In this document: positions 9,347 through 17,885 of the stretch, piece after piece | Position numbering within the stretch: position 1 is the stretch's first letter | Layout: every line of letters starts with the position of its first letter | Notes under the pieces: generated by a model | Told to the model about the DNA's origin: nothing | Seen by the model: only the letters and a program-made list of their open reading frames with translations | Database searches by the model: none | Translations under genes and position numbers: made by a program | DNA from: Nemertoderma westbladi | Lineage: Eukaryota; Xenacoelomorpha; Nemertodermatida; Nemertodermatidae | Assembly (NCBI GenBank): GCA_032718475.1 | Contig: JAUCBJ010004800.1 | Coordinates: forward strand, 1-22,770 | Length of the DNA: 22,770 bases | Direction: 5' to 3'

Positions 9347-10440
9347 AAGTAGTGCACAATTTTCACAAAATTTGAAAGTTACATTTTCGGCTAATTATTT
9401 TTCAATACAGGCTTTCTGGGGCGCAAAATACATTGGAAAATATTTAAAAATGATATGATTACTATAAATGGCTGTTTAGTCCTCTCTGCGTAGGAAAAAA
9501 ATGAAAAAAACAAGTAACCAGCACTTTTCAGTTAGAACACAAAATTTTTAATTCACTTATACGATGCTATAAATTCACATTTTCAGGTTTTCGAGGGCGC
9601 TGATTCTAATGGAATACATTTCTAATATGCCAGATCATTGCTACTTGTATTTTTCGGCGTAATTTGGCAAATTTTGGTGCTGGCACCAAATTTCGTACCC
9701 ATCACCAAAAAGTACAAGTTTGCGATGTCCAGTGCTGTTTTTATTGATTCCATCGGATTCAGGACCCTCATAAACCCGTATAACGCAAGAAACAAGGTGA
9801 TACTATCTACTGATCAATTTGCATATTTTCCAAAATTTGGTGCTGGCACAACAATTTTCAGTCACCGGCGAAAAATACAAGTTTGAGAACTCTTATGAAA
9901 TTTTTACTGATTCCATTGAATTCAGAACCATCACAAACCCGTATAACGCAAGAAACAAGGTGACACAATCAAATGATATATTTGATGGTTTTCAAAATTT
10001 GGTGCCAGCACCACATTTTGCACCCACATCCGAAAAATACAAGTTTGAGATGTCTAGTTCGATAATTATATATTCCATTGAATTCAGAACAGCCATAAAC
10101 CTCTAAAACGCAAGAAATAAATTGTCACAAGCAATTTTATCTATTGAATGGATTTTCAAAATTTCGTGCTAGCACCAAAATTTGCACACTGCACCGAAAA
10201 ATACAAGTTTGATACGCTTGGTGCAACTCGTATATATTTTATCGAATCCAGAACCCCAAAAACCCCCAATTGCGTAAAAAACAAGTTTCAAACAATCAAT
10301 TTACAAAATTGACATATTTCAAAATTTGGTGCTGGAACCAAAATTTGGCACCCACCGAAAAAAACAAGTTTGAAATTTCTAAATCAATTTATATAATTTC
10401 CATCCAATTTCTAATACCAATAAACCGGTGTAAATCAAAA
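9347..10440 (+). repeat. Tandem satellite, period 162-164 bp
   Basis: Clear unit landmarks are the palindromic TTTGGTGCTGGCACCAAA and variants starting at 9673, 9836, 9998, 10162 and 10325, i.e. steps of 163, 162, 164 and 163. Each is followed about 35-40 bases later by CGAAAAATACAAGTTT or a variant. Further on, ACCCGTATAACGCAAGAAACAAGGTG recurs in altered form. Two more degraded units can be placed near 9510 and 9347. One inverted copy of the CGAAAAATACAAG box sits at about 9641. The units differ from each other by many substitutions, so the array is old or constrained only in the short boxes. It lies inside the piggyBac-like element. Confidence 0.85.
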
Positions 10441-10660
10441 ATAGAGATGTTAAAATTCATATTTAATGAAATGTAATTTTCAAAAAACGTCTCAAAAAAA
10501 GTGCCAAAAGTAGGGTTAAAAAATGGTGCTATAACTCGAAAAGTACCCAATATTTTTGAAAACGGTTTTCACTACTAGGAAGACAATAGATTTTTAGGAA
10601 AAGTCATAAAATTTCAGATTCCCAACTGCGTTTGTTTCAGAATTATAATAAAAAAACCAC
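10441..10660. other. Non-repeat interior of the piggyBac-like element
   Basis: AT-rich sequence between the last satellite unit and the right hairpin. There is no coding region. It contains short homopolymer A runs. Confidence 0.45.
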
Positions 10661-10689
10661 GGGGGGAGGGGTCATATTAACCCCCCCCC
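10661..10689. repeat. G-run / C9 hairpin at the right subterminus
   Basis: GGGGGGAGGGG, then TCATATTAA, then nine C. It is in the same left-to-right orientation as the hairpin at 9179-9213 and shares its TCATATT loop. It ends 17 bases inside the right end of the piggyBac-like element. Confidence 0.8.
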
Positions 10690-10710
10690 TCCTGGGTTTA
10701 ATAGGGTTAA

Positions 10711-11286
10711 GAGCTAGTAGGTGCTCCACTACTAAAGTGTATTTTTGTTCAATGAGAGAATCGCAGTCCTTATGGTTTCTGATGAAATTTCGGGTACAGT
10801 TGAGTTGTTACAGATGAGATCAAGTTTGCTTTTGATATCGGTATAAACCTGTTTATCTTTTTTTCTGTAGCTGATTCTGAATATGAGCCCACACGGAGTC
10901 CCTTGAGTTTGCAGGAACATTATTACCACCATCATCTTTCAGACGACCTTTTGTGTCCATAGTTCTCCAGAAGGATCTATCGTTGTTTAGGTTTTTGACG
11001 AGGTGTCACTCTGCTAAGTTCCAAAACAATTTATTCTTCAGTCTCCGAGTAGCTTTCCGTGATGCCTTAATGTCCTTCAATAGAGGATCCTGTGGATCAG
11101 ACCCAATCCAGAGCCAAAGGTGGTGCAGTTTGGATGTTGTTTTAGAGTACTCCTTCAACCTTTCATTGCGAATACGTAGATTTCGTGTTCTTTTCTGCAT
11201 CTTCTTGTGAGGTATATTCTCAATGGCTGAACGGAAAATCGCTACAGAGACTTCCAGAGTGAAGGAGTCCAGGTCATTTTTTGACC
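10711..11286 (-). pseudogene. LINE ORF2, linker and RT start (5' part of the inserted LINE)
   Basis: Reading leftward from 11286, one frame gives FTLEVSVAIFRSAIENIPHK, then RTRNLRIRNERLKEYSK and LFWNLAE. After a TGA it continues HLVKNLNNDRSFWRTMD, and after frame shifts KQVYTDIKSKLDLICN and EISSETIRTAILSLNKNT. This is the usual LINE linker (an FW block before RT) followed by the first RT helix with an AIxxLNK motif. A one-base shift just after NKNT leads into VVEHLLALN, which ends at the TTAA where the piggyBac-like element sits. It then resumes as PTLVVGVLHNIF at 9135. The endonuclease is absent because the copy is 5'-truncated. Confidence 0.75.
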
Positions 11287-11466
11287 ATGATCGATGTGTT
11301 CCACAGGCTAGGCAAGAAAATCAAGGAAAGGGCTGCTGGAGACGGTAAAGTTAAATGTCGCCCTATTATAATACGCTTTCTAGACCATGCTTCTCGACTA
11401 AAAGCTATCTGGAATAAAAAATCGTTGCCAAATCCGTTATACATAAACGCGCTACGGCTACTCTAA
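11287..11466 (+). pseudogene. LINE ORF1 protein, C-terminal half
   Basis: The frame resumes at the second copy of the target duplication with MIDVFHRLGKK and continues KCRPIIIRFLDHASRLKAIW. RLGKK followed by RPIIIRF is the conserved end of the LINE ORF1 RNA-binding domain. It directly continues the KLGIHPSMID end at 7285 once the 4-kb insert is ignored. The frame stops at 11466 in an area with no further match, so the ORF1 is probably truncated or has drifted. No ORF2 of this element is visible downstream. Confidence 0.75.
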
Positions 11467-11690
11467 AAGTCGCGTTACGGCAATTAATTGTTGCGTTATG
11501 GCTAATCTATTGTCTTGTTTACATAGGGAATCATTATCAATATTGTTCCAAGTCAAAAGAAGCCCATAATCTTACTACATATATATCTTATCTACTTGTG
11601 GCGGCCAACTTCAAAGTCAAAGTCCTACCAGTAGCAGTAAGTCCTAAATCATAATCGAATAAATTTAGTTGAATTTCCGTTAGTTGATAA
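11467..11690. other. No gene seen
   Basis: This contains two or three short GCGTTACGGCTAA-like words (near 11450, 11473 and 11503) but no coding I can support. It links the ORF1 remnant to the BEL/Pao remnant. Confidence 0.4.
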
Positions 11691-12505
11691 CCATCCGTTC
11701 GGTAACACGAAACCGTAGTATTTGTAAGAAGGTGCATGCGAGGATATGACACCAAGAGATGAGTGAAATACCATTAGCAAGGTTACAGGCCTTTAGACCC
11801 CCGTTCACTGAGACAGGGATAGACTGTTTTGGACCCATAATCACGAAACGCGGAAGGGTACAGGTATAATGCTGGGGATTGATCTTCACTTGCATGGCCA
11901 GCAGAGCTATCCATATAGAGCATGTGACAGATTTAACCACCAACGCCTTTATCCTAGCCTTACGGCGATTTATCGCTAGACGTGGATTGGTCAAATCCAT
12001 TTATTGCGACCAAGGGACTAACTTTGTAGGTGCACGGAATGAAATCACTAGAGCCTTTAAGAGGTTGGACCAAAACCAGATTTCCGATGAACTACCTCCT
12101 CACAATATTGTCTGGAGCTTTAACACTTCTGACAGCAGCGCCGCACCTGCTTATGCAGGCGCCGACGACATTGTTGCCCACTTCTGTACCTGTCGATAGT
12201 GACGGATACGGTAACAAAGCTTGGAAAATCACTCAATTGTTAGCTAACTAATTCTGGGAAATATGGCAGAAGTACTATTTGCCCTCTATTTTGACCATAA
12301 CCTCTTGGTATCTTAATACCCGATGTTGGAGACGCAGTGACCACGTTTTATTGGCTGAAACCAATTTGAAAAGACGGTTTTGGCTGACTGGAGTCATTTT
12401 GACCACGCACCCGACGTCACTACTAGGATCGGCATGCTGCATTGCAGCTGCAATTTTAAGAATGCTATGCCGGCTTATCGACAAAATTGCACCGCCACTA
12501 CTCCC
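11691..12505 (+). pseudogene. BEL/Pao retrotransposon integrase remnant
   Basis: The plus strand reads HQEMSEIPLARLQAFRPPFT, then TGIDCFGPIITKRGR. After one in-frame stop (11867-11869) it reads GLIFTCMASRAIHIEHVTDL, FILALRRFIARRG and SIYCDQGTNFVGARNEI. These blocks match the integrase core of BEL/Pao LTR retrotransposons, which inserts element cDNA into the genome. The first two catalytic acids are visible (D in GIDCFGP, D in YCDQGTNF). The third, a glutamate after a WxFNPP-like motif, is lost in a frame-shifted zone after WSFNT (about 12123). Beyond it, KAWKITQLLAN, FWEIWQKYYLPS and RRFWLTGVI resemble the C-terminal integrase region. Gag, protease and RT are absent. It abuts a LINE at about 12505. 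Confidence 0.8.
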
Positions 12506-14533
12506 TATCACCCATGACATTTGCTAGATCATCCGCATCTTCAAGGCCAGTGTCCTTTAAGATGCGTCTCAAGAAAGTCATGGGCTGTCCACCATGCTTA
12601 TTCACTCCATGAGCCTGCCAAAGTACAAGATTATGCACTGGCTGGTCCTCACGGCGAAAGCAATGTCCTGCAAAGCGGAGGCGATTTTGTTCTAGTGTCA
12701 AGCTTGGGGGAACCAATGAGACACCTCCAATGTTATATAGTGTCTGGTTGGAAATGTGTGCATTGAACTTGACACAATGAACCCGGCGTAGCATTCTTGT
12801 GAATGTGCCGTCCAGAGATTTGGTGTCCTCGGCAGTTAGAGCCCAGCATGGACTCCCATAGAGGAGTACTGGAACTACTGCTGCTCTAAATAACTGGACC
12901 TTAAGTTTCCGATTAATTCTCGGTGACTTCCAAATCCTGGAAAGCGTATTCAAGGCTGCCCATGCCTTTCCCTTACGTATTCGAAGGTCCTCACCTAACT
13001 TCCGGGTCCATGATCCCAGGTAACAGAAGTCATCCACATGCTCAAGCATACCATCTTTTGAGCTTATGCTCATCCGATCAGAGACTTGCTCAGGACTTTC
13101 AAAGTTAACTGTCAAAATTTTGGTCTTTCTGGAGTTAATAAAAAGACCAATACTAGAAGCAGCATGTTCTAATGAGCTGAGGAGCCGTTGGGGTCCCTCT
13201 AGTGATTCTGAGAGTACTCCTAAGTCATCAGCAAAGTCTAGATCAGTTAGGTACTTGGCAGGATTTCCTCGACTTCTGGAGCCAGTAGGTGGAGTTATCA
13301 TCACCCCATCATCATTATGATGATCTAAGGACATGCGTAGAACATAGTCAACAACAATTATGAACAAGAATGGTGCAAGTGTGTCTCCCTGGAGGACGCC
13401 CCATAACATTTCAAATGGTACTGTGTCACCGTCAACAGTAGACACAAATGTTGTCGAACCATCGTATACTGATCTGATTGCTGCAATAATTTCATCAGGA
13501 ATCCCATATAATGAAAGTATGCTGAACATACGTGAGCGAGAGACTGAATCAAAGGCCTTGAAGAAGTCAACAAAGATAACAGCCAGATGCCTGTCTTTCT
13601 TTTTTGATAACTCTTCAATTATCCTTCCAAGTGCCAAAATGGGCTCCATGGTCCCACGACCTTTATGGAACCCATTCTGATTTCCACGGAGCAGTCTCTC
13701 AATGGGATCCCTGATGCGATTTAATAGAATTCTAATGTATAGCTTTGCAGCAATCGAGATCAATGAGATTCCCCGAAAAGAACCATAGAGTGTTAGGTTG
13801 CCCTTCTTGGGAACTGGCACCAACTTATTGTTTTCATTTCTTGTGGGACTCTTGTTGTACGGTACATGTCTACTATGATGGGATAGATGAGCTTTAAACA
13901 CTCAGGTATTTTAAAGACCTCAGAGGGAACACCATCTACTCCACTGGCACGATTCGTCTTAATGCTCTTTGCAGCAGCCTTCACTTCTGCAAAGGAGATA
14001 TCACCAATGGGAATATCTGGGAGTACAGACTCAGACACTTTTACTTCTATAAAGTTATCAGGCAATACCCTGTCATTATTGAGGAGCTTTTCAAAGTGGG
14101 CCTTGTAGAGGTCATTTCGGCACTTCTGAATTTTGTTATCAGTCCAGGGTGCCCGTTTCCTGTTTCGAGGGTATACAGGAACTGTTTCTGCAGCTGCTAA
14201 CTTAACTGCCTCTGTGAAGGCAGTATAGCCCTCACAGTGATCTGCCGCCTCAGAGGCAAGAGCCTCATACCTGTTGCTCAGCTGTAGTGTGAAGCTGGAT
14301 CTCACACTTGGCTGTTGCAACAGAGAGGACCAGTCATGCCGCGGCAAGGCAGGTTTCGTTGTTCTGCTAACACGCAGACTAAGTCTTACCTTGGCCACAA
14401 TAAGGCGGTGATCACTGGAGAAGGGTCTTAGTGTAAATGCATTACAGTCTTGTATAGAGCTCCTGTATTTCCTACGAAAGAGGATATGATCTATCTGGGA
14501 CTTGAGGATTAAGCGCCCGACGTATGTGCGAGA
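12506..14533 (-). pseudogene. RTE-like LINE: endonuclease end, linker and reverse transcriptase
   Basis: Reading leftward from about 14530, the frame gives RTYVGRLILKSQIDHILFRR and FSSDHRLIVAKVRLSLR, the end of an AP-type endonuclease with its QIDHIL and SDHR blocks. The linker follows (RAPWTDNKI, FAEVKAAAKSIKTNRASGVD, GVPSEVFK). A one-base shift near 13825 passes into the RT frame: LVPVPKKGNLTLYGSFRGIS, VDFFKAFDSV, GVLQGDTLAPFLF, LDFADDLGVL (FADD at residues 223-226 of the frame starting at 13901). A C-terminal region with RMLRRVH and LRFAGHCFRR follows. The frame ends at MGDRE, where BEL/Pao sequence begins, so the true 3' end is missing. The RTE-like label rests on motif style only. Apart from one shift the RT is open, suggesting a fairly recent copy. 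Confidence 0.8.
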
Positions 14534-14538
14534 CTCCC

Positions 14539-14664
14539 GTTGTTCCCTTTCCTAGTGTTTTAGAACCACCGACAGCTCGACGCCGAAGTCTGAGCCCAGT
14601 TCGATCTCGACCACCACTCAGTCGACTTAGAGGGTGGGGACGAGCCCGTTCAATGAAGGATTAG
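14539..14664 (+). other. Short basic open frame, possible LTR-element C-terminus
   Basis: A plus-strand frame reads LEPPTARRRSLSPVRSRPPL and ends SMKD at TAG. Such proline- and arginine-rich tails occur at the ends of LTR retrotransposon polyproteins. It sits just beyond the 5' end of the RTE-like LINE, on the same strand as the BEL/Pao remnant, so it could be that element's tail. The evidence is thin. Confidence 0.25.
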
Positions 14665-15300
14665 AGGAGCAAGGTAGAGGAAGGAAGGCTTGTGAGCCTA
14701 CCTTTAGCGATCAGCGCTCAGGAGAAGATATCAAAGACCAGTAGGAAGAACTTTTAAGATCGTCAGGAGGACACTTTAAGACTTATTTGGAAATTATTAG
14801 CACATTATGTTTGTTTATATTGAACTGATTTAATTCGGTGAATTTATTACGTATATTTACAATTATATTATCACATTACGAAAACGTTTGAAATTATTTG
14901 CTCTAATTTGTTTAATTTGTTTTATTTTGAATAACCGAAAGCCCTTTTTTTTTTATATTTTATGCACTAAAGTTAGATAGTAAATTTGTATTTCGTATGC
15001 ACGTATGTATGAAGGATTGTATTTACTCAGTACTTGCAATATTGAGTATGCAATAGGTAAGACAGTGATTATTTTAATATTTTAGGCCCCACCATTAGAC
15101 TTAAGAGATATTTTAGTCAATTATTTGTGTATCTCGATTGGTGAAAACAGTCTTACTTACTGTTTTCATGGAGCGGTGATGGATTATTTCACTGTTAAGT
15201 AGCAACTTGTAGTATAACATAAAAACTTTCTAAAATTCGACGTATTTTGATTTAATTACAGTAATGTAATATGCCTATTCCTATTAGTACATGTTAATTC
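14665..15300. other. AT-rich DNA, no gene seen
   Basis: No open frame or repeat pair could be supported. A T10 run lies near 14946-14955. Confidence 0.45.
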
Positions 15301-15307
15301 ATTGGTG

Positions 15308-15388
15308 ACTCTATTGGCGCAGTGGTCAGATGGTTAAGGCGTTGGTTGCATTGTAGGTAGGTTACGGGTTCGAATCCCAGTCGTGAAT
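15308..15388 (+). repeat. tRNA-like SINE head or tRNA pseudogene
   Basis: TGGCGCAGTGG (15315-15325) matches the RNA polymerase III A box and GGTTCGAATCC (15367-15377) the B box, 52 bases apart. GTTAAGGCGTTGGTTGCAT between them is typical of tRNA-derived SINE heads of the TGGCGCAGTGG type. The fold is degraded: the outer two pairs of the T stem fail and the acceptor ends do not pair. A working tRNA is therefore unlikely. No clear SINE body or tail could be delimited before the solo LTR at 15437. Confidence 0.65.
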
Positions 15389-15436
15389 TTGTATTTTGGG
15401 CTATTAATTTTCTATTTATTAAAATAAATAGGCCAA

Positions 15437-15783
15437 TGATGTTTGTACAACATGTGGAATTGGGTTGGGCCAATCATAGGGCATCGAACATCTTATTGCT
15501 CCAATGTGAGGCCATGGAATGCCCTAGAATGTTCTAGTAGATTCTATGTCCCAGATTTGCTATATAAGGGCTGGTTTGTCTTCGGTTATCACCACTGTAC
15601 AACTTAACATTACCCACACCCTAATGTTAACTTAGTTACACTATGCCTTTTGTTAACTTTGTCCTATATCCCATAGTATCATTTAGTTATTATTTGTAAA
15701 GTAAAAGTGATAAGTTTGTAAATTACGTAAATATACTGCAAACTCTTGAATATGTATATTTTCGACAGTCCACCTTTGGGACA
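15437..15783 (+). mobile_element. Solo LTR, 347 bp, 5-bp target duplication GCCAA
   Basis: The block starts TGATGTTTGTACAAC and ends CCTTTGGGACA, with the canonical TG...CA tips. GCCAA precedes it (15432-15436) and GCCAA follows it (15784-15788). A TATA box at 15561-15568 places the U3/R region where expected and gives plus orientation. No second LTR or internal coding region of the same element is seen, so it is a solo LTR left by recombination. Five-base duplications are usual for copia-type and several other LTR elements. The family is not assigned. Confidence 0.7.
15470..15568 (+). promoter_or_regulatory. LTR promoter: CCAAT boxes, heat-shock-like element, TATA
   Basis: CCAAT occurs at 15470-15474 (context GGGCCAATCA) and 15501-15505. 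At 15526-15545 AGAATGTTCTAGTAGATTCT carries nGAAn/nTTCn blocks like a heat-shock element, though the third block is imperfect. CTATATAAGGG follows at 15560-15570. The order and spacing are those of a compact polymerase II promoter inside the LTR. Confidence 0.5.
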
Positions 15784-16218
15784 GCCAAACATTTGTGAAA
15801 TGGCTGCCTAAACAGTTAGGCCGTCAGCAACGCAGGGAAGAGATGTCCACAACACCCTAAGCGCCCACTTTAGATTCGCCCGCGCGCCCGTTTGAAATGC
15901 TCCACTCTTGCCATACAGCGCCCACTTCAGAGGAAGGTAAGACTTTGTTTGACGCCCTTGCCCGCCGTAAGACCTACAGATCAGGGTAAGCGTGACGCCG
16001 TCCTGGGACGCCGTAAAATTTAGGATCGAATATCTCAGATTTTGACAGAACCAGTACCAAATCCCCGGATTAACCTGTATTCCCTACAGGTGTGAACTAT
16101 TGCTGTTCGTCAGTACGCGCAAGTACACTTTAGGTGCTGACAGCACATGTTCTATAATTTAGTGATTTGTAGTACTGACAGTTCGGTACCGGTTCACTTT
16201 GTAGTTTATACATTAGCA

Positions 16219-16236
16219 CCCCCCCCCCCCCCCCCC
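16219..16236 (+). repeat. C18 homopolymer
   Basis: Eighteen consecutive C. The length may be affected by slippage or sequencing. Confidence 0.9.
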
Positions 16237-16456
16237 TGTCTGAGCCCGAGATATTTGATCAGGCAAGGAGCATTTCTGCTACCGGCACATGCTTGGCCTA
16301 GGGAGGTTTATTAATATCCTACCGCTCCTTGCCACGTACTGATAGGTATTTGCTGCGAACCACCGCAGCAACAAAGTTCTAGAATCAAATTAGTATACCA
16401 GATCAGCTAACGTACGGTAGCAATTAACAACATAAATAAAAACTAAAACATATATA

Positions 16457-16481
16457 CCCCCCCCCCCCCCCCCCCCCCCCC
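16457..16481 (+). repeat. C25 homopolymer
   Basis: Twenty-five consecutive C, the longest homopolymer in the window, 220 bases beyond the C18 run. The complement is a long G run able to stack as quadruplex or triplex DNA. Confidence 0.9.
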
Positions 16482-17132
16482 TCGAGACCTACTAGTTACT
16501 AGCTTACTTTAGGTTACTCTTCGATAGGATCTATTCTGCAGTTCTACCATTTCGTATTCGTAGTTTGTAAATTTGAGAGATATTTGATATTTAGTTTTAC
16601 GGCAAGGGAGCATTTACTTATTTGACTGTTTTTTTGTAGACATTATCATTACTTAAGGTACTACCCCCTTTGACTGTTTTTACTGGTGACAGTATTGTAA
16701 CGCTAGTCTGTTGATCCACTAGCTCGTATATAAACCATATAAATCACACCGCGGCAAGTTTACGGTATTTAGGTCCGTTAGCGATAGTTAGGATTCGCTG
16801 CGCGGGGATTGTTTTCCCGTGAGTTTGGTCTGTCACCGTAGACTGTACATCTGCCTCACCGGTTAGAGGCCGGGTATCCTGCTTTGTCTAGTTCGCCCGG
16901 GCATTTGACTCGCCCACGTATTAGAAGAGACATCAGGCTCCGTTCCTCACCAGTAGTAGTTTGCGTATTTAGTATCTGTTTATTTAGACACCCTGGACTG
17001 GGATTTATTGTCAGATACTATACGAGTGTCAGATACACTACTAGATCTTACAGTAAGATTCATCGTTACTAGGATCCGGTAGGCGGTATACTACTGGACT
17101 TTTCACTATCGTATTAAAATGGAAGGTTTTAA

Positions 17133-17580
17133 TTTCAGACATTTCGCCCCCTAGTGCCAGACTGCATAATTCTGCACTTGTTAGCGTCCTCCCCAAACAC
17201 GAAGACTATGGTGTAGTAGTCCTCTGCCAAGTGCCAAGTATCTGCAAAAAAGCATTCATAAACAACAAAATTGTAGGTTTCCTCTTTCAGACATTTCATC
17301 CCCTGATAGCGGCAGACTGGGGAACTGTAGTTTGGTTATCGTCTCCCCAAATACACACGGTCCTATGGTGTAGTATACTCTGCTTGGTATCAGCAAAAAA
17401 AACATTATAAACATATTGTAAGTATCAACTAAAAATCATTATTAATAACAAAATAGGATAAGATTTTCACTTTCAGACATTTCGCCTCCTAGTGGCAGAC
17501 TGAAGAACCTCAAACTGGTCGGCGTCCTCACAACACGCAGCCTATGGTCAGGTAGAATTTCTTCTGCAAAGTGTCAGTTA
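17133..17580 (+). repeat. Three diverged copies of a ~110-150 bp repeat
   Basis: Copies begin TTTCAGACATTTC at 17133, 17285 and 17471. Each continues with a CCCCTAGTGGCAGACTG-like block, a GCGTCCTC-CAAACAC block, CTATGGTGTAG and TCTGCxAAGTGTCAG. The first two also share GCAAAAAAxCATTxATAAAC. Spacing is 152 and 186 bp, with unrelated AT-rich filler before the third copy. There is no coding frame. The CCCCTAGTGGC block, read in reverse, resembles a CTCF-type core (CCACTAGGRGGC). Confidence 0.75.
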
Positions 17581-17885
17581 GAACAGAGTGGGTACGATGA
17601 TGCAACTGCTGTTATAATTTCCTGCTTGCTGACCAGTAATTTGGCCGATAACAAAACAACTGCAGAATAATGCAATTTTACCTCAAAGACGCATTCATGC
17701 AAGTATCAAGTAAATGTGTAAAAAATCAGCCTCGAGATAGCCTTTACAGTTCATGTTCACGGGCTCAGGATGGTTTATTTATTTATTTATTTATTATTAA
17801 CACCTCATATATTATAAAAGTATTAATAGAGGGAGAAAATCACCAAGGTTAAAAATTAACACTAATAGGTGAAAGACAACTCTAA
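17581..17885. other. No gene seen; microsatellite and palindrome near the end
   Basis: Apart from the (TTTA)n tract at 17774 and the palindrome TAAGAGTTAACTCTTA at 17883-17898, I find nothing assignable. Confidence 0.45.
17774..17797 (+). repeat. (TTTA)n microsatellite, possible retroposon tail
   Basis: About five and a half TTTA units. On the minus strand this is an (AAAT)n tail of the kind found at 3' ends of LINEs and SINEs, so a minus-strand retroposon may end here. The body upstream on that strand is not recognised. Confidence 0.6.

Larger units (their letters stand above)
9140..10706. mobile_element. piggyBac-like non-autonomous element, 1567 bp, TTAA flanks
   Basis: TTAA lies at both ends (9136-9139 and 10707-10710). 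The left tip reads CCCTATTAGTACCGGG and the right tip, reverse-complemented, CCCTATTAAACCCAGG, matching at 12 of 16 positions. A TTAA target with CCC-starting inverted repeats is diagnostic of the piggyBac superfamily. Just inside each end is a hairpin of a G run, TCATATTRA and a C run (9179-9213 and 10661-10689). The interior is mostly tandem ~163-bp units. No transposase frame is present. Excision at TTAA would rejoin the split LINE RT frame (leucine, asparagine and proline codons across the TTAA), which supports the boundaries. Confidence 0.85.
7286..11286 (-). mobile_element. 5'-truncated LINE inserted in an ORF1, 8-bp target duplication
   Basis: A minus-strand non-LTR retrotransposon copy. 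The flanks are ATGATTGA (7278-7285) and ATGATCGA (11287-11294), a 7 of 8 match. Removing the insert rejoins the two halves of the ORF1 reading frame. The 3' end (low coordinates) carries a short (CAAT)n tail, seen on the plus strand as ATTGATTGATTGATGG near 7281-7296. The 5' end is cut inside the region between endonuclease and RT, as expected from incomplete target-primed reverse transcription. A piggyBac-like element (9140-10706) splits it. Without that element the copy is about 2.4 kb. Confidence 0.85.
15784..17132. other. No gene supported; weak promoter-like TATA near 16728
   Basis: No convincing coding frame is present. A 9-bp inverted pair GCAAGGAGC (16264-16272) and GCTCCTTGC (16324-16332) flanks a short arm. 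A GAGATATTTGAT word recurs at about 16249 and 16577. CGTATATAAACC at about 16727-16738 is TATA-like, without a gene to serve. Confidence 0.4.

Noticed and set aside
9638-10106. Frames in the satellite array
   Set aside because: They are periodic translations of the 163-bp unit with no conservation of frame between units.
15308-15388. Functional tRNA gene
   Set aside because: The A and B boxes are present, but the acceptor and outer T-stem pairs fail and no anticodon stem forms cleanly.
16696-17052. Second LTR (TGTAA...TTACA with a TATA-like box)
   Set aside because: The flanking 5 bp do not match, the TATA lies too close to the left end, and no primer site follows.
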